From Flavobacteriales bacterium (GTDB lineage Bacteria > Bacteroidota > Bacteroidia > Flavobacteriales_F > PHOS-HE28): a DNA stretch of 64,000 nucleotides. Both the position numbers and the translations under genes were made by a program. Positions 43,961-52,691 of the stretch are shown piece by piece; the first letter of the stretch is position 1, and each line of letters begins with the position of its first letter. The stretch spans positions 124,001 to 188,000 of the forward strand of contig JACJZG010000002.1 of NCBI GenBank assembly GCA_020635715.1. Direction: 5' to 3'. Under the pieces are notes generated by a model. It was not told where the DNA came from, made no database searches, and worked only from the letters and a program-made list of their open reading frames with translations.

Positions 43961-45085
43961 TTAAAGCGCTTTCAGCAACTCCGCGCCGAAGTTCTCCACC
44001 TGATAGCGCCGCATGCCAGGTATAGCAGCCAGTGCTTCCAGGTCGCCTGGTAGCGTCCGGGCGATCTCCATTAGCAACTGGTTCGCTGCCACGATACCCG
44101 GTCGCAGCTCGAAACGCGCGGTGAGGGTGTCACGTACGGCCTTCAGTCGCTTCAGGCGGTCTTCATAGTCGTCATCCCGCTGCCAGCGCTTCGGCCGCTC
44201 GAGGCGTGGCCACTGCTCCTTCGGCATGTCCTGCCCGGCCTTCACGGCTGCCATGATCCGCTTGCCATGGCGTTCGATCACCCGTTCGCTGACCCCCTTG
44301 CGCGCGGCGAGTTCATGCATCGAGGCAGGCGGATCCGTGGCCAGGGACAGCAGCACGTCATTCCCCAGGATCATGAAGGCGGCACGGTCCTGCTTTTCAG
44401 CCACCCCTTCACGCCAGCTGTGCACCTCCCGTAAGATCGCGAGCTGGTGGGGCTTGAGGATCTTGGCTCCTTTCAGACGCAGGAACAAGGGCTCTTCGTT
44501 CACGGGCAGGTCGAACGGCGCATCGGTCAGCAGGCCGAATTCCTCCACCGCCCAGGACCAGCGTTCTTTCTCCTTCAGCAATACCTCCAACTTGTCGCGC
44601 AAGGCGATCAGGTTGGCCGTGTCACCCGCTGCGTAGTCCAGCATTTCCGTGGGTAGCGGGCGTTTGCTCCAGTCCGCCTTCTGGAACTTCTTGTCCACAT
44701 GGACGCCCTCGTATTTGCCGAGGAGCGCCGCAAGCCCTATCTCCGGTTCGTTCAGGAGCTCGGCCGCCACCAGCGTGTCGAACACGCTCTCCACCCGGAT
44801 GCCGTGGTGCCGCGCCAGTATCCGCAGATCGTAGTCCGCATCGTGGATCACGACCTCCATATCCTTGCGTGCCAGAAGGGTTCCCAGTGGCGCGAGGTCC
44901 TTGATCGCCAGGGGATCGACCAAGTAGGTGCGGTGGCGGGTGCTGAGCTGGATCAGGCATACGCTTTCCCGGTAGCGGTGGAAGCTGGATGCCTCCGTGT
45001 CCAACGCGATCACCTGCTCGGTGCTCAACTCCGCAGTGCAGGCCGCCAGATCAGCGGGTGTGGTGAGGAGGGAATAGGAGGGCAC
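43961..45085 (-). CDS. rnd: Ribonuclease D-like 3'-5' exonuclease with HRDC domain
   Basis: A DEDDy-type exonuclease that trims tRNA and other small RNA 3' ends. Motifs are ExoI VIALDTEAS, ExoII VIHDADYDLRIL and ExoIII YAAGDTANLIAL. HRDC-like helices follow about residue 205 onward (KGAKILKPHQLAILREVHSWREGVAEKQDRAAFMIL). GTG 45085 gives MPSYSLLTTPADL, which matches homologue starts. An ATG at 45178 would add 31 unlike residues but lies 12 bases after the upstream gene's stop, so it cannot be excluded. Confidence 0.88.
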   Translation of the reverse strand: MPSYSLLTTPADLAACTAELSTEQVIALDTEASSFHRYRESVCLIQLSTRHRTYLVDPLAIKDLAPLGTLLARKDMEVVIHDADYDLRILARHHGIRVESVFDTLVAAELLNEPEIGLAALLGKYEGVHVDKKFQKADWSKRPLPTEMLDYAAGDTANLIALRDKLEVLLKEKERWSWAVEEFGLLTDAPFDLPVNEEPLFLRLKGAKILKPHQLAILREVHSWREGVAEKQDRAAFMILGNDVLLSLATDPPASMHELAARKGVSERVIERHGKRIMAAVKAGQDMPKEQWPRLERPKRWQRDDDYEDRLKRLKAVRDTLTARFELRPGIVAANQLLMEIARTLPGDLEALAAIPGMRRYQVENFGAELLKAL

Positions 45086-45190
45086 GGCGAGAGTGACAGC
45101 CCCGGACGGGCCTTCAGCGTGGGTGCAAGGTAGGCGGTGCGCCCTGTCCCGGCTCAGGGCAGGTGAACGGTTTTCCACCTCGTGCGGTGA

Positions 45191-46282
45191 TCAAACGTAG
45201 CGGTCCCCGCTTTCGGCGGTCAGGTCGTTAACGAACTGCTTGATCCGCTGTTCATCCTGCTTCCGGCATACCAGGAGGGCGTCCTTGGTGCTTACCACGA
45301 TATGGTCCTCCAAGCCCTGCAGAACCATCAAGCGTCCATCATGCGCGTGGATCACGTTCCGCGCACAGTCGTAAAGCTTCACCGCACCCCCGATGGCCGC
45401 GTTCCCCGATGCGTCCTTGGGGAGGTGGGTGTATAAACTACCCCAGGTCCCCAGGTCGCTCCAGCCGAAGTCGCTGGTCACCACGTACACGTTCCGCGCC
45501 TTCTCCATGATCCCGTAATCGATGCTTACGTTCTCGCAGGCATCGTACGTGGAGGCGATGAAGGCGGCTTCCTCCGGGGTGCCAAAGGAGGCCGCTCCCG
45601 CGTTGAACCGTTGTTCCATTTCGGGCAGGTGGTCCCGGAAGGCCTGCCGTATGCTGGCCAGGCTCCAGATGAAGATCCCGGAGTTCCAGAGGAAATCTCC
45701 GCTCTCCAGGAAGCGCTGGGCGGTGTCGTGGTCCGGCTTCTCGGTGAAGGTCTTCACGCGCTTCACCCGTGGGTTCACCGTGCCGCTCTCCTCCGTGAAC
45801 TGGATGTAGCCGTACCCCGTGTCCGGCCGGCTGGGCATGATGCCCAGGGTGACCAGGCAGTCGCTGCTCGTGGCCTGCCGAAGGGCCAGGTCGACGGTGG
45901 CGTGGAAGGCCTCCTCCTTCAACACCAGATGGTCGCTGGGTGCGACGATGATCCGTGCCTCGGGATCGCGCTTGGCGATCACGTGGTTGGCGTAGGCCAC
46001 GCACGGGGCGGTGTTGCGGCGGCTGGGCTCCAGCAGGATCTGATGGTCCGCCAGATCGGGCAGCTGCTTCCTGACCAGCGGGGCGTACTGGGCGTTGGTC
46101 ACCACCAGGATGTTCTCCGGCGGGCACAGGGCCAGGAAGCGGTCGTAGGTCTGCTGGATCAACGTGCGGCCAAGGCCGAGGAAATCGAGGAACTGCTTGG
46201 GATAGGCGGTCCGGCTCATGGGCCAGAAGCGGCTGCCGATGCCGCCTGCCATGATCACGCAGTACGTGTGTTCGTTCGTCAT
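45191..46282 (-). CDS. manC: Mannose-1-phosphate guanylyltransferase
   Basis: This enzyme makes GDP-mannose from GTP and mannose-1-phosphate for surface polysaccharides. The 363-residue nucleotidyltransferase has the signature VIMAGGIGSRFWPMSRTAYPKQFL, the LLEPSRRNTAPCVAYA motif, VAPSDHLVL and the FTEKPD motif. The single-domain length shows that it lacks the fused phosphomannose isomerase half found in some ManC proteins. It lies between the SprT-like and RNase D genes, with 16 bases before it and a short gap after. Confidence 0.93.
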   Translation of the reverse strand: MTNEHTYCVIMAGGIGSRFWPMSRTAYPKQFLDFLGLGRTLIQQTYDRFLALCPPENILVVTNAQYAPLVRKQLPDLADHQILLEPSRRNTAPCVAYANHVIAKRDPEARIIVAPSDHLVLKEEAFHATVDLALRQATSSDCLVTLGIMPSRPDTGYGYIQFTEESGTVNPRVKRVKTFTEKPDHDTAQRFLESGDFLWNSGIFIWSLASIRQAFRDHLPEMEQRFNAGAASFGTPEEAAFIASTYDACENVSIDYGIMEKARNVYVVTSDFGWSDLGTWGSLYTHLPKDASGNAAIGGAVKLYDCARNVIHAHDGRLMVLQGLEDHIVVSTKDALLVCRKQDEQRIKQFVNDLTAESGDRYV

Positions 46283-46298
46283 TTTCGAGGAGCTGGCC

Positions 46299-46937
46299 CT
46301 AGGAGGCCTTCAATACCACCATCGGTCCGTTCACCTGCACCTCCGCCAATGGGTCGATGATGTAGTTGCGGCGGTCGTTGAGGCAGTGGCATTTGTAACG
46401 TTTTCTGAGCTGCGGTCCTTTCACGAAGACGCGTTCGTTGAAGCGGAAGACGGACCGGTCCGGCAGTTCTTCCAGTAGTTGACGCGGTTCCGGGTCGTGG
46501 TTCATCAACACCCGCATCAGGCCCTGGTCGGTGCAGCTGCTCGCGGGGGCGTTCACCAGATGGCGTTCCAATGCGCCCAGTACATCGGTCGGGAATACGC
46601 TGCTGCTCAGGAAGGGACGCATCAGGCGGGCGTACTCGCTTTTCCACGCCGGCCCGTGCGGTGCGGACCATCGACGTTGGTTCACGAAGGTGCTGTAGTG
46701 GGCGAACTCATGCACCAGCGTCACCAGGAAGGCATAGGGGTTCAGGTCCGCGTTCACGCTTACCCGGTGTGGTAAGGTGCGTGTGGCGCTGCGGTAATCG
46801 CCCAGTTTGGTCTGGCGCGGCCGTGAGATGCGCACCTGCACCGGGTTGATCCGCAGCCAGTCCAGCACCACGGGCCAGGCCGCACTGGGCAGGTGCTTTC
46901 GCAGGAGCTCGGGATCGCTGGTGGAAGGACGCGGCAC
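46299..46937 (-). CDS. SprT-like zinc metallopeptidase-fold protein
   Basis: A SprT-like protein of about 212 residues. It carries the zinc motif HEFAH (TLVHEFAHYSTF) and a C-terminal zinc-ribbon-like region reduced to YKCHCLNDRRNYII. Eukaryotic relatives (Spartan) cut DNA-protein crosslinks; the bacterial role is unclear. GTG 46937 gives MPRPSTSDPELLRKHLP, close to homologue starts and clear of the upstream small gene. An ATG at 46973 would overlap that gene by 25 bases. It is probably co-transcribed with manC. Confidence 0.85.
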   Translation of the reverse strand: MPRPSTSDPELLRKHLPSAAWPVVLDWLRINPVQVRISRPRQTKLGDYRSATRTLPHRVSVNADLNPYAFLVTLVHEFAHYSTFVNQRRWSAPHGPAWKSEYARLMRPFLSSSVFPTDVLGALERHLVNAPASSCTDQGLMRVLMNHDPEPRQLLEELPDRSVFRFNERVFVKGPQLRKRYKCHCLNDRRNYIIDPLAEVQVNGPMVVLKAS

Positions 46938-46948
46938 GGGGTGATGGC

Positions 46949-47173
46949 TCAGGAGGGCTGGGCCGTGCCGCAATGATACGGGGTCGCCGCCGGATGGGTG
47001 CCGGCGTGCTCACTGCCTGCAGGGGGGCGGGGCACATGGTTCCACTTGGGGCACTTGCAATCGTTGGAATGCCGGTATTTGGCCGGCTGTGAATGACAGG
47101 CCGAGAACAAGAGGGTGATGACCAGCGCGGTCCAGCCTCTGATGCTGCTTGGGATGGTGGAAGAACCCGCCAT
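46949..47173 (-). CDS. Small cysteine-containing lipoprotein
   Basis: A 74-residue protein with an N-terminal lipoprotein signal (ALVITLLFSAC) and a short mature part with SNDCKCPKWN, a Cys-x-Cys-Pro motif seen in small Bacteroidota lipoproteins, and a His/Pro-rich tail with a further Cys. Function is unknown. A -7 box TAGTTTCG on the minus strand (47180-47187) lies 6 bases from the ATG. It is divergent from mlaE. Confidence 0.7.
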   Translation of the reverse strand: MAGSSTIPSSIRGWTALVITLLFSACHSQPAKYRHSNDCKCPKWNHVPRPPAGSEHAGTHPAATPYHCGTAQPS

Positions 47174-47223
47174 GGTGTGCGAAACTACAACGCCCGGCAA
47201 CCCCGCCCTTGTATGCCAGGGCC

Positions 47224-47231
47224 TATTTTCG
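47224..47231 (+). promoter_or_regulatory. -7 box of mlaE promoter
   Basis: TATTTTCG (7 of 8 to TAnnTTTG) lies 11 bases before the mlaE ATG, which would give a very short mRNA leader. Confidence 0.45.
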
Positions 47232-47242
47232 CCCCGTTCCCC

Positions 47243-47983
47243 ATGGGCATCATCGGACATATCGGCCGCTATTTCCTCCTGCTTCGGGAGACCTTCAGCC
47301 GTCCGGAGCGGGCCGGCATCTTCTGGCGCCGCACCCTGGAGGAGATGGACCTGCTGGGCGTGCAGAGCCTGGGCATCGTGGCCCTGCTCAGTGCCTTCAT
47401 GGGGGCGGTCATCACCATCCAGACCAAGACCAACATCGACAGCCCCCTGATCCAGGCCTGGGTGGTGGGTTTCGCCACCCGGCAGAGCGTGATCCTGGAG
47501 TTCAGCCCCACGGTCATCTCCCTGATCCTGGCCGGCAAGGTGGGCAGCAACATCGCCGCGGAGATCGGCTCCATGCGGGTGAAGGAGCAGATCGATGCGC
47601 TGGACATCATGGGCGTGAACTCGGCCGGGTACCTGATCCTGCCCAAGCTCGCGGCCACCATCCTGATCAACCCGTTCCTGGTCATGATCAGCATGTTCCT
47701 GGGCATATTCGGGGGCTGGCTGGCCGGCGTGCAGGCCGGGGTCATCTCCAGCGACGACTTCATCCTGGGCATCCAGACGGGCTTCAAGCCGTTCCACGTC
47801 ACCTATGCCCTGATCAAGACGGTCGTGTTCGCCTTCATCATCACCACCATCAGCGCCTACCAGGGGTACTTCACCCGGGGCGGGACCCGCGAGGTGGGCA
47901 TCAGCAGCACCCGTGCCGTGGTCTACAGCAACGTGGTCATCCTGCTGGCCAACCTGGTCCTCACGCGCGTGCTCCTGCTATGA
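47243..47983 (+). CDS. mlaE: MlaE-family ABC transporter permease
   Basis: MlaE is the inner-membrane permease of the Mla/MCE phospholipid transport system that keeps outer-membrane lipid asymmetry. The 246-residue protein has about five to six hydrophobic segments and the family motifs EEMDLLGVQSLGIVALLSAFMGAVITIQ, EFSPTVISLILAGKVGSNIAAEIGSMRVKEQIDALDIMGVNSAGYLILPK and GYFTRGGTREVGISSTRAVV. ATG 47243 is chosen because upstream codons lack similarity. Its stop overlaps the mlaF start. No MCE-domain (MlaD) gene follows in this operon. Confidence 0.93.
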   Translation: MGIIGHIGRYFLLLRETFSRPERAGIFWRRTLEEMDLLGVQSLGIVALLSAFMGAVITIQTKTNIDSPLIQAWVVGFATRQSVILEFSPTVISLILAGKVGSNIAAEIGSMRVKEQIDALDIMGVNSAGYLILPKLAATILINPFLVMISMFLGIFGGWLAGVQAGVISSDDFILGIQTGFKPFHVTYALIKTVVFAFIITTISAYQGYFTRGGTREVGISSTRAVVYSNVVILLANLVLTRVLLL

Positions 47984-48744
47984 TCGAGGTCCAGGGGCTC
48001 AGCAAGCGCTTCGGCGACAACCAGGTGCTCACCGACATCTCGGCGGTGTTCGAGCAGGGGAAGGTGAACCAGATCATCGGCATGAGCGGCAGCGGGAAGA
48101 GCGTGCTCACCAAGTGCATGGTGGGCCTTCACCGGCCGGAGGAGGGCCGCGTGCTTTACAACGGCCGCTCCTTCCACGACATGAACGACGAGGAGAAGCG
48201 ACAGGTCCGTCAACGCATCGGGATGCTGTTCCAGGGCTCGGCGCTCTTCGACAGCCTCACGGTCCTGGAGAACGTCATCTTCCCGCTGCGCATGTTCGGG
48301 GCCATGCCCAAGAGCGAGATGGAGGACAGGGCGCGCGAATGCCTCAAGCTGGTGCGCATACAGGACAAGGACGATCTGTTCCCCTCGCAGATCAGCGGGG
48401 GCATGCAGAAGCGCGTGGGCATCGCCCGTGCCATCGCCATGGAGCCGAAGTACCTGTTCTGCGATGAACCGAACAGCGGCCTGGATCCCCAGACGGCCAT
48501 CCTGATCGATGACCTGATCAAGGAGCTCACCGAGGAGTACAACACCACCACGATCGTCGTGACCCACGACATGAACTCGGTGATGGAGACCGGAGAGAAC
48601 ATCATCTTCATCCACCAGGGCCGCAAGTGGTGGCAGGGAAGCCGGCAGGAACTGCTGAACAGCGACAACACCGAGCTGAACGAGTTCATCTACGCCGGAA
48701 GCCTCATGCGCCAGGTGAAGGAGGCCATGTCCCGACGTTCCTGA
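47980..48744 (+). CDS. mlaF: MlaF-family ABC transporter ATP-binding protein
   Basis: MlaF powers the MlaE permease. The 254-residue ATPase has Walker A GMSGSGKS, Q-loop MLFQGSALFDSLTVLENVIFPL, signature ISGGMQKRVGIARAIA and Walker B YLFCDEPNSGLDPQT with the H-switch VVTHDMNS. The C-terminal helix (LLNSDNTELNEFIYAGSLMRQ) is typical. ATG 47980 overlaps the mlaE stop (ATGA). A very strong hairpin follows at 48751. Confidence 0.94.
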   Translation: MIEVQGLSKRFGDNQVLTDISAVFEQGKVNQIIGMSGSGKSVLTKCMVGLHRPEEGRVLYNGRSFHDMNDEEKRQVRQRIGMLFQGSALFDSLTVLENVIFPLRMFGAMPKSEMEDRARECLKLVRIQDKDDLFPSQISGGMQKRVGIARAIAMEPKYLFCDEPNSGLDPQTAILIDDLIKELTEEYNTTTIVVTHDMNSVMETGENIIFIHQGRKWWQGSRQELLNSDNTELNEFIYAGSLMRQVKEAMSRRS

Positions 48745-48750
48745 AAGCGT

Positions 48751-48799
48751 TGAACGGCGAGGCCCCGTGGATCCTGGATCCACGGGGCCTCGCCGTTCA
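48751..48799. terminator. 24-bp perfect-stem terminator between mlaF and a convergent CTD gene
   Basis: A 24-bp perfectly paired stem with a minimal loop, running from TGAACGGCGAGG to CCTCGCCGTTCA with GGATCC inside. It lies between two convergent genes, 6 bases after mlaF and 7 bases before the end of the CTD protein gene. It is unusually long for a terminator. Confidence 0.75.
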
Positions 48800-48806
48800 G
48801 GTATGA

Positions 48807-50777
48807 TCAATGCAGGGTGATGCGCTCCACCTTGCTCTGATCGCCGTTGCTCACGCGCACGCTATACACCCCATGCGCCAGACCGGTGAGGTCCATGGTG
48901 GTGCGACCCGTGAACTTGGTGGCGCGGACCACGGCTCCCAACAGGTCGATCACTTCCACGTTCATCAGACCGGTAGCATCGCTCACGATGTTCAGCATGC
49001 CGTTGGTCGGGTTGGGGTACATGGACACGCCTTTGCCGGCGAGGTCCTCTTCGATGCCGACCGCCGGGGTGATGTTCAGGCGGATGGCCGCTGCATTCCC
49101 ATTGCCGTATACGTGCCGTCCTTCAGTGCCATCACTATTGAAGTCGACGGGCAGCCAGATCATGGTGCTGATCCCGGGCTGCGGCACGGTGTTGTCATCT
49201 GCGATGTACACCTCGGGGTCGTTGGTGGCGCTGGTGCCCGATCCGCTGATCCGGGCGCAGAGGTAGTACGCGCCGGGGCTCAGCCACACCGGCTGGATCA
49301 ATGGGACCGTTATCCGCCCGGCGCTCACATGTTGCTGGGTGATGCTCACAACATCCGAGGTCACCCCATCGATGGGAAGATCGACGGTGCTGGAGGCGAT
49401 GTTCAGCACATCAGCGGTATCCAGCAGGAAGACCTCGACGGTCGCCGCCTCGCCGGCCCGGGTGTTGGTGCCCAGGATGATCGTGGCGCTATAGGCATAA
49501 CCACCGGTGAGGATCTTGTACATGGTCATGAGGTTCATCGTCGCGTTGTCGGTGAACGAAGCGGTACCCAGCTGCTGGCGTACTTCCTGTCCGGCTGGAT
49601 AGTTGCCCAGTGCATCCAAGGAGTACTCGTTCAATGTGACCTCGAAGTTCCGGACCTTGGAGTTGTCCGCCGGCACACCATCCTGGTCGATGAAATCACT
49701 GTTCACCGAGAAAGTGGAATTGTACCGGCCGATCTCCAGGAAAGGCAGGTTGATGTTGTCATCACTGATGGCCGAAGCCCCCGAGATGAGGTCGCCGAGC
49801 GGGGTGGTATGCGACAGAACCTCGGTGCCCGCCTGTGTGGTGATCACGCATTGTACGCTCACGTTCGATTGCACCGATCCGCCGTAATTGTACACTTCGG
49901 CGCCGATGTTCATGACCGAGGGCAATTGTGCCACAGGCATGCGTCCATATTCCTCGCCCGCGCCAGTGGACGAGACATAGGCATAGTTCATCTGCAACTC
50001 GTAATCGGGGAGGTTCTCAATGCTGATATCATCGATCTGCCAGTAGTAATGGGAGGTTCCGGCCTCACTGTCATGCCGGAAACGGAACCGGACGTTCGAA
50101 GGATCTTCGGCAATGGCGCTCGCGATGTTGAATCGTCGGGTCTCCGTGGTGGCGGAGGTGGTATTCGTTCCCGGCGCCCCTTGATTGATCGGCAGACCTT
50201 CGTTCGTCAGGAAGCTGGTCGCCCATGACTGACCACCGTCGGAGCTGATCTCCAACTTGAACGGAGAGTCACCGCAGCACCACCTGGACCGCTGCGAGAA
50301 GACCAGTTGTACATAGGGTGTCGCGCTCAGGTCGATCACTGGAGAGACCAGGCTCCCTTCCCAATCCGTGAAGTTCGGGAGGGCCACCGGCGTTCCGCTG
50401 GACCAGTTGGAGTTGGCCGAGTCAGATGCGAACTTGGCGAAGCCGTTCGACCAGGTGGAGGAGCTGATCCTCTCGGTGGCAAGCGTATAGGCACCGCGGG
50501 GGCCATTGGAGTTGACCCGCCAGATGTCCCCGTTCGGGCCATCCGTCGTCCACGGGCCTGAAGGGTTGTTCCCCGCCAGTCCATTGGCGAAATCCTCCGA
50601 CCAAACGACCGAGCCGCCGCCGCGCTCCTCCCCGTTCAACGGTGTGTCATGGCCGGGCAGGCTCATGCAGATGGATGACGTGGCCAATTGGCGATCCAGC
50701 TGGCTTTCCTGCTGCGCGGAAGCCACCATCGCGGACATGCCGGCGAAAAGACCGAACAGGGTTAGGTGTGTATTCAT
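48807..50777 (-). CDS. Secreted protein with T9SS type A sorting domain (1)
   Basis: A 656-residue T9SS cargo protein. It has a signal peptide (LFGLFAGMSAMVASAQ), a jelly-roll type domain at about 50-270 (VVWSEDFANGLAG, WEGSLVSPVIDLSATPYVQLVFSQRSRWCCGDSPFKLEISSDGGQSW, HYYWQIDDISIEN), further beta-sandwich repeats, and a C-terminal sorting domain (SMYPNPTNGMLNIVSD, DLTGLAHGVYSVRVSNGDQSKVERITLH). The CTD directs export through the T9SS and is usually cleaved. It shares architecture with the protein encoded at 50910-52691. The substrate or ligand is unknown; carbohydrate or protein binding is possible. Confidence 0.9.
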   Translation of the reverse strand: MNTHLTLFGLFAGMSAMVASAQQESQLDRQLATSSICMSLPGHDTPLNGEERGGGSVVWSEDFANGLAGNNPSGPWTTDGPNGDIWRVNSNGPRGAYTLATERISSSTWSNGFAKFASDSANSNWSSGTPVALPNFTDWEGSLVSPVIDLSATPYVQLVFSQRSRWCCGDSPFKLEISSDGGQSWATSFLTNEGLPINQGAPGTNTTSATTETRRFNIASAIAEDPSNVRFRFRHDSEAGTSHYYWQIDDISIENLPDYELQMNYAYVSSTGAGEEYGRMPVAQLPSVMNIGAEVYNYGGSVQSNVSVQCVITTQAGTEVLSHTTPLGDLISGASAISDDNINLPFLEIGRYNSTFSVNSDFIDQDGVPADNSKVRNFEVTLNEYSLDALGNYPAGQEVRQQLGTASFTDNATMNLMTMYKILTGGYAYSATIILGTNTRAGEAATVEVFLLDTADVLNIASSTVDLPIDGVTSDVVSITQQHVSAGRITVPLIQPVWLSPGAYYLCARISGSGTSATNDPEVYIADDNTVPQPGISTMIWLPVDFNSDGTEGRHVYGNGNAAAIRLNITPAVGIEEDLAGKGVSMYPNPTNGMLNIVSDATGLMNVEVIDLLGAVVRATKFTGRTTMDLTGLAHGVYSVRVSNGDQSKVERITLH

Positions 50778-50909
50778 GTTGGTTTGACCGTTTGGACGGG
50801 CACCAAGTTACACGCCGCTCCGTATCGTGAGCGTCCTCCCAAGGGGCGGAGTGTTCCTTACGGGTCGCAAGGAGGGCGACCGCTATAGGAACATGGATGC
50901 CGACCTGCT

Positions 50910-52691
50910 TCAGCGCACGATCACCAAGGTGGCCACCTGCACACCCTTCCGCGATCTTACCAGAACCTGATAAACACCCGATGGAACACCAGCCAGATCC
51001 ACTTCAGGCGCGCTCGTTCCCGATCGAGGAACCGACCCGTCCGCGCGGATGGTTCTGCCAGCCAGGTCGAGCAGGGACCAACTGTTCACGATCGCATCAT
51101 CCGCTAGTGCCATTCGGACCACGTCGGAAGCAGGGTTGGGGTAGAGCCGCAAACCGACACCAGGGGACCCGTGTTCCATCACGGTCACCGGTACCGCTTC
51201 AAGATGCAACCGGATAAGGGGTGTGGTGGCAAGGTCCGAAAGGATGAAGGTGGCGCCCTCCAGGACCACTGAACGGTTCGGGGTCGCTTCCCCACCGACC
51301 AGGACCTGCACCGCGCGGACCTCTTCCTGGGCCAGCTGCTGGATGCCTACGTGGTAGTCGCCGGGGACGAGCACCGGGGTATTGGTGAAGGCCTCGAAGA
51401 CCGGCAGGCCGTTCTGGATCATGTCCATATCCGCTTCCTCCAGGGTCCGACGCGCCGAGGTGTCCACCGTGTTGAAGTTGGCGTCCATCAACACCGCGCG
51501 CACCAAGGCACCCAATTCGGTCCCCGATCCGTAGGTCACGGATACGCCGGCGGCTTGGTCGCCGCTGTTCACCACCTCCATCCGGTTCAGGATGATGCGG
51601 CTGCCCGTGCCCCCGAAGGAAGCCGTGGGCGAGCCATTGTCGCAGGCCATCACCCGGTAGCCACCGTCCCAACCCGGTCCGGTGAAGCGTACGTTGCCCG
51701 AGGCCATATCATCCTCCGGGGCATCGTCCTGTTCTTCCGCACCACCAACGAAATTGATCTCGGCGATGCCCGGTGCGTCGGGCTGCCAGCCAGTTGCGAT
51801 GGATACCTCTCGCTCCTCACCGGCCATCAGCTCGGCTATCGGCTCCGCTGTGAACGGGCCGTAGGTGTTGCCGTTCAAGGTGATCCCGGCCGAAAGTTGG
51901 ACCTGGTGCAGGCTTGCCGTCCCGCCGTTCCTGACCATCGCGGCCACGGTGACCGGAGCGGCCTGCGAGATCGGAAGCTGGCTGTAATACAGGCGCTGGT
52001 CGCCGGTCTCATAGACCGAGGCCCTTTGTGCGCCGACCTGGGCGTGGGACACCACCAGATCGTGCATCAGGCGTTCGCGCAGGCAGATGTCGTCCACGGC
52101 GAAGCCACCGGCCCAGGCGCCTCCATCGCTCCACCGGAACCGGATCCGGAAGTCTGCGGCGCCATCCGCACCTGACAGGTCCAGGCGGAGGTGCTGCCAT
52201 TGACCGGCAACGGCTTCGAGCGTATCCAGATCCATCCATTCCCCGGCGACCGTGCTGTACTCGATCACCGCCGGTCCGGAGGCGAAGAGCCCTTCATGGA
52301 AGACCCGGCACTCCAGCGCGACCCCGGTCCGACCGGTCAGGTCGATCGAGGGTGAGGTGAGCGCCACATCGCCCATGTCGCAGTTGCAGGGAGCGGCGGC
52401 ATCATTGGCCATGGCGAACCGGTTGCCTATCGGGCTGTCCGTCACAGCGAAGTAGCCCTCCGCATTGGCATCTCCGGCATTCCCAACGGTCCAGGCCGAC
52501 ACGAACTCGCCGAGCCCTTCGCCTTCCGGCGTACGACGTTCAACCTGTGGGCCGAGGTCCCAACCATTGAAGGCATCGTCCCCCTCGAAGTCGTTGGCGA
52601 AGAAGCAGGCATCGGCGCGCGGTTGCGCGAACGCCGAGGTCGCCATCATCCAAGTCGCGCTGAGCGCAAGCGCCGTAACACTGATCCTCAT
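50910..52691 (-). CDS. Secreted protein with T9SS type A sorting domain (2)
   Basis: A 593-residue T9SS cargo protein with a signal peptide ([17 protein letters not shown]). It has an N-terminal jelly-roll-like domain ([60 protein letters not shown]), Ig-like beta repeats and a sorting domain ([41 protein letters not shown]). It is a likely paralogue of the adjacent 656-residue protein. ATG 52691 overlaps the gcvP stop (ATGA), which is unusual for a secreted protein behind a metabolic gene. Function is unknown. Confidence 0.88.
   Translation of the reverse strand: MRISVTALALSATWMMATSAFAQPRADACFFANDFEGDDAFNGWDLGPQVERRTPEGEGLGEFVSAWTVGNAGDANAEGYFAVTDSPIGNRFAMANDAAAPCNCDMGDVALTSPSIDLTGRTGVALECRVFHEGLFASGPAVIEYSTVAGEWMDLDTLEAVAGQWQHLRLDLSGADGAADFRIRFRWSDGGAWAGGFAVDDICLRERLMHDLVVSHAQVGAQRASVYETGDQRLYYSQLPISQAAPVTVAAMVRNGGTASLHQVQLSAGITLNGNTYGPFTAEPIAELMAGEEREVSIATGWQPDAPGIAEINFVGGAEEQDDAPEDDMASGNVRFTGPGWDGGYRVMACDNGSPTASFGGTGSRIILNRMEVVNSGDQAAGVSVTYGSGTELGALVRAVLMDANFNTVDTSARRTLEEADMDMIQNGLPVFEAFTNTPVLVPGDYHVGIQQLAQEEVRAVQVLVGGEATPNRSVVLEGATFILSDLATTPLIRLHLEAVPVTVMEHGSPGVGLRLYPNPASDVVRMALADDAIVNSWSLLDLAGRTIRADGSVPRSGTSAPEVDLAGVPSGVYQVLVRSRKGVQVATLVIVR

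Noticed and set aside
47149..47979. MlaF read with a long N-terminal extension in its frame.
   Set aside because: This region encodes mlaE in another frame. ATG 47980 overlaps the mlaE stop and starts the ATPase domain exactly.
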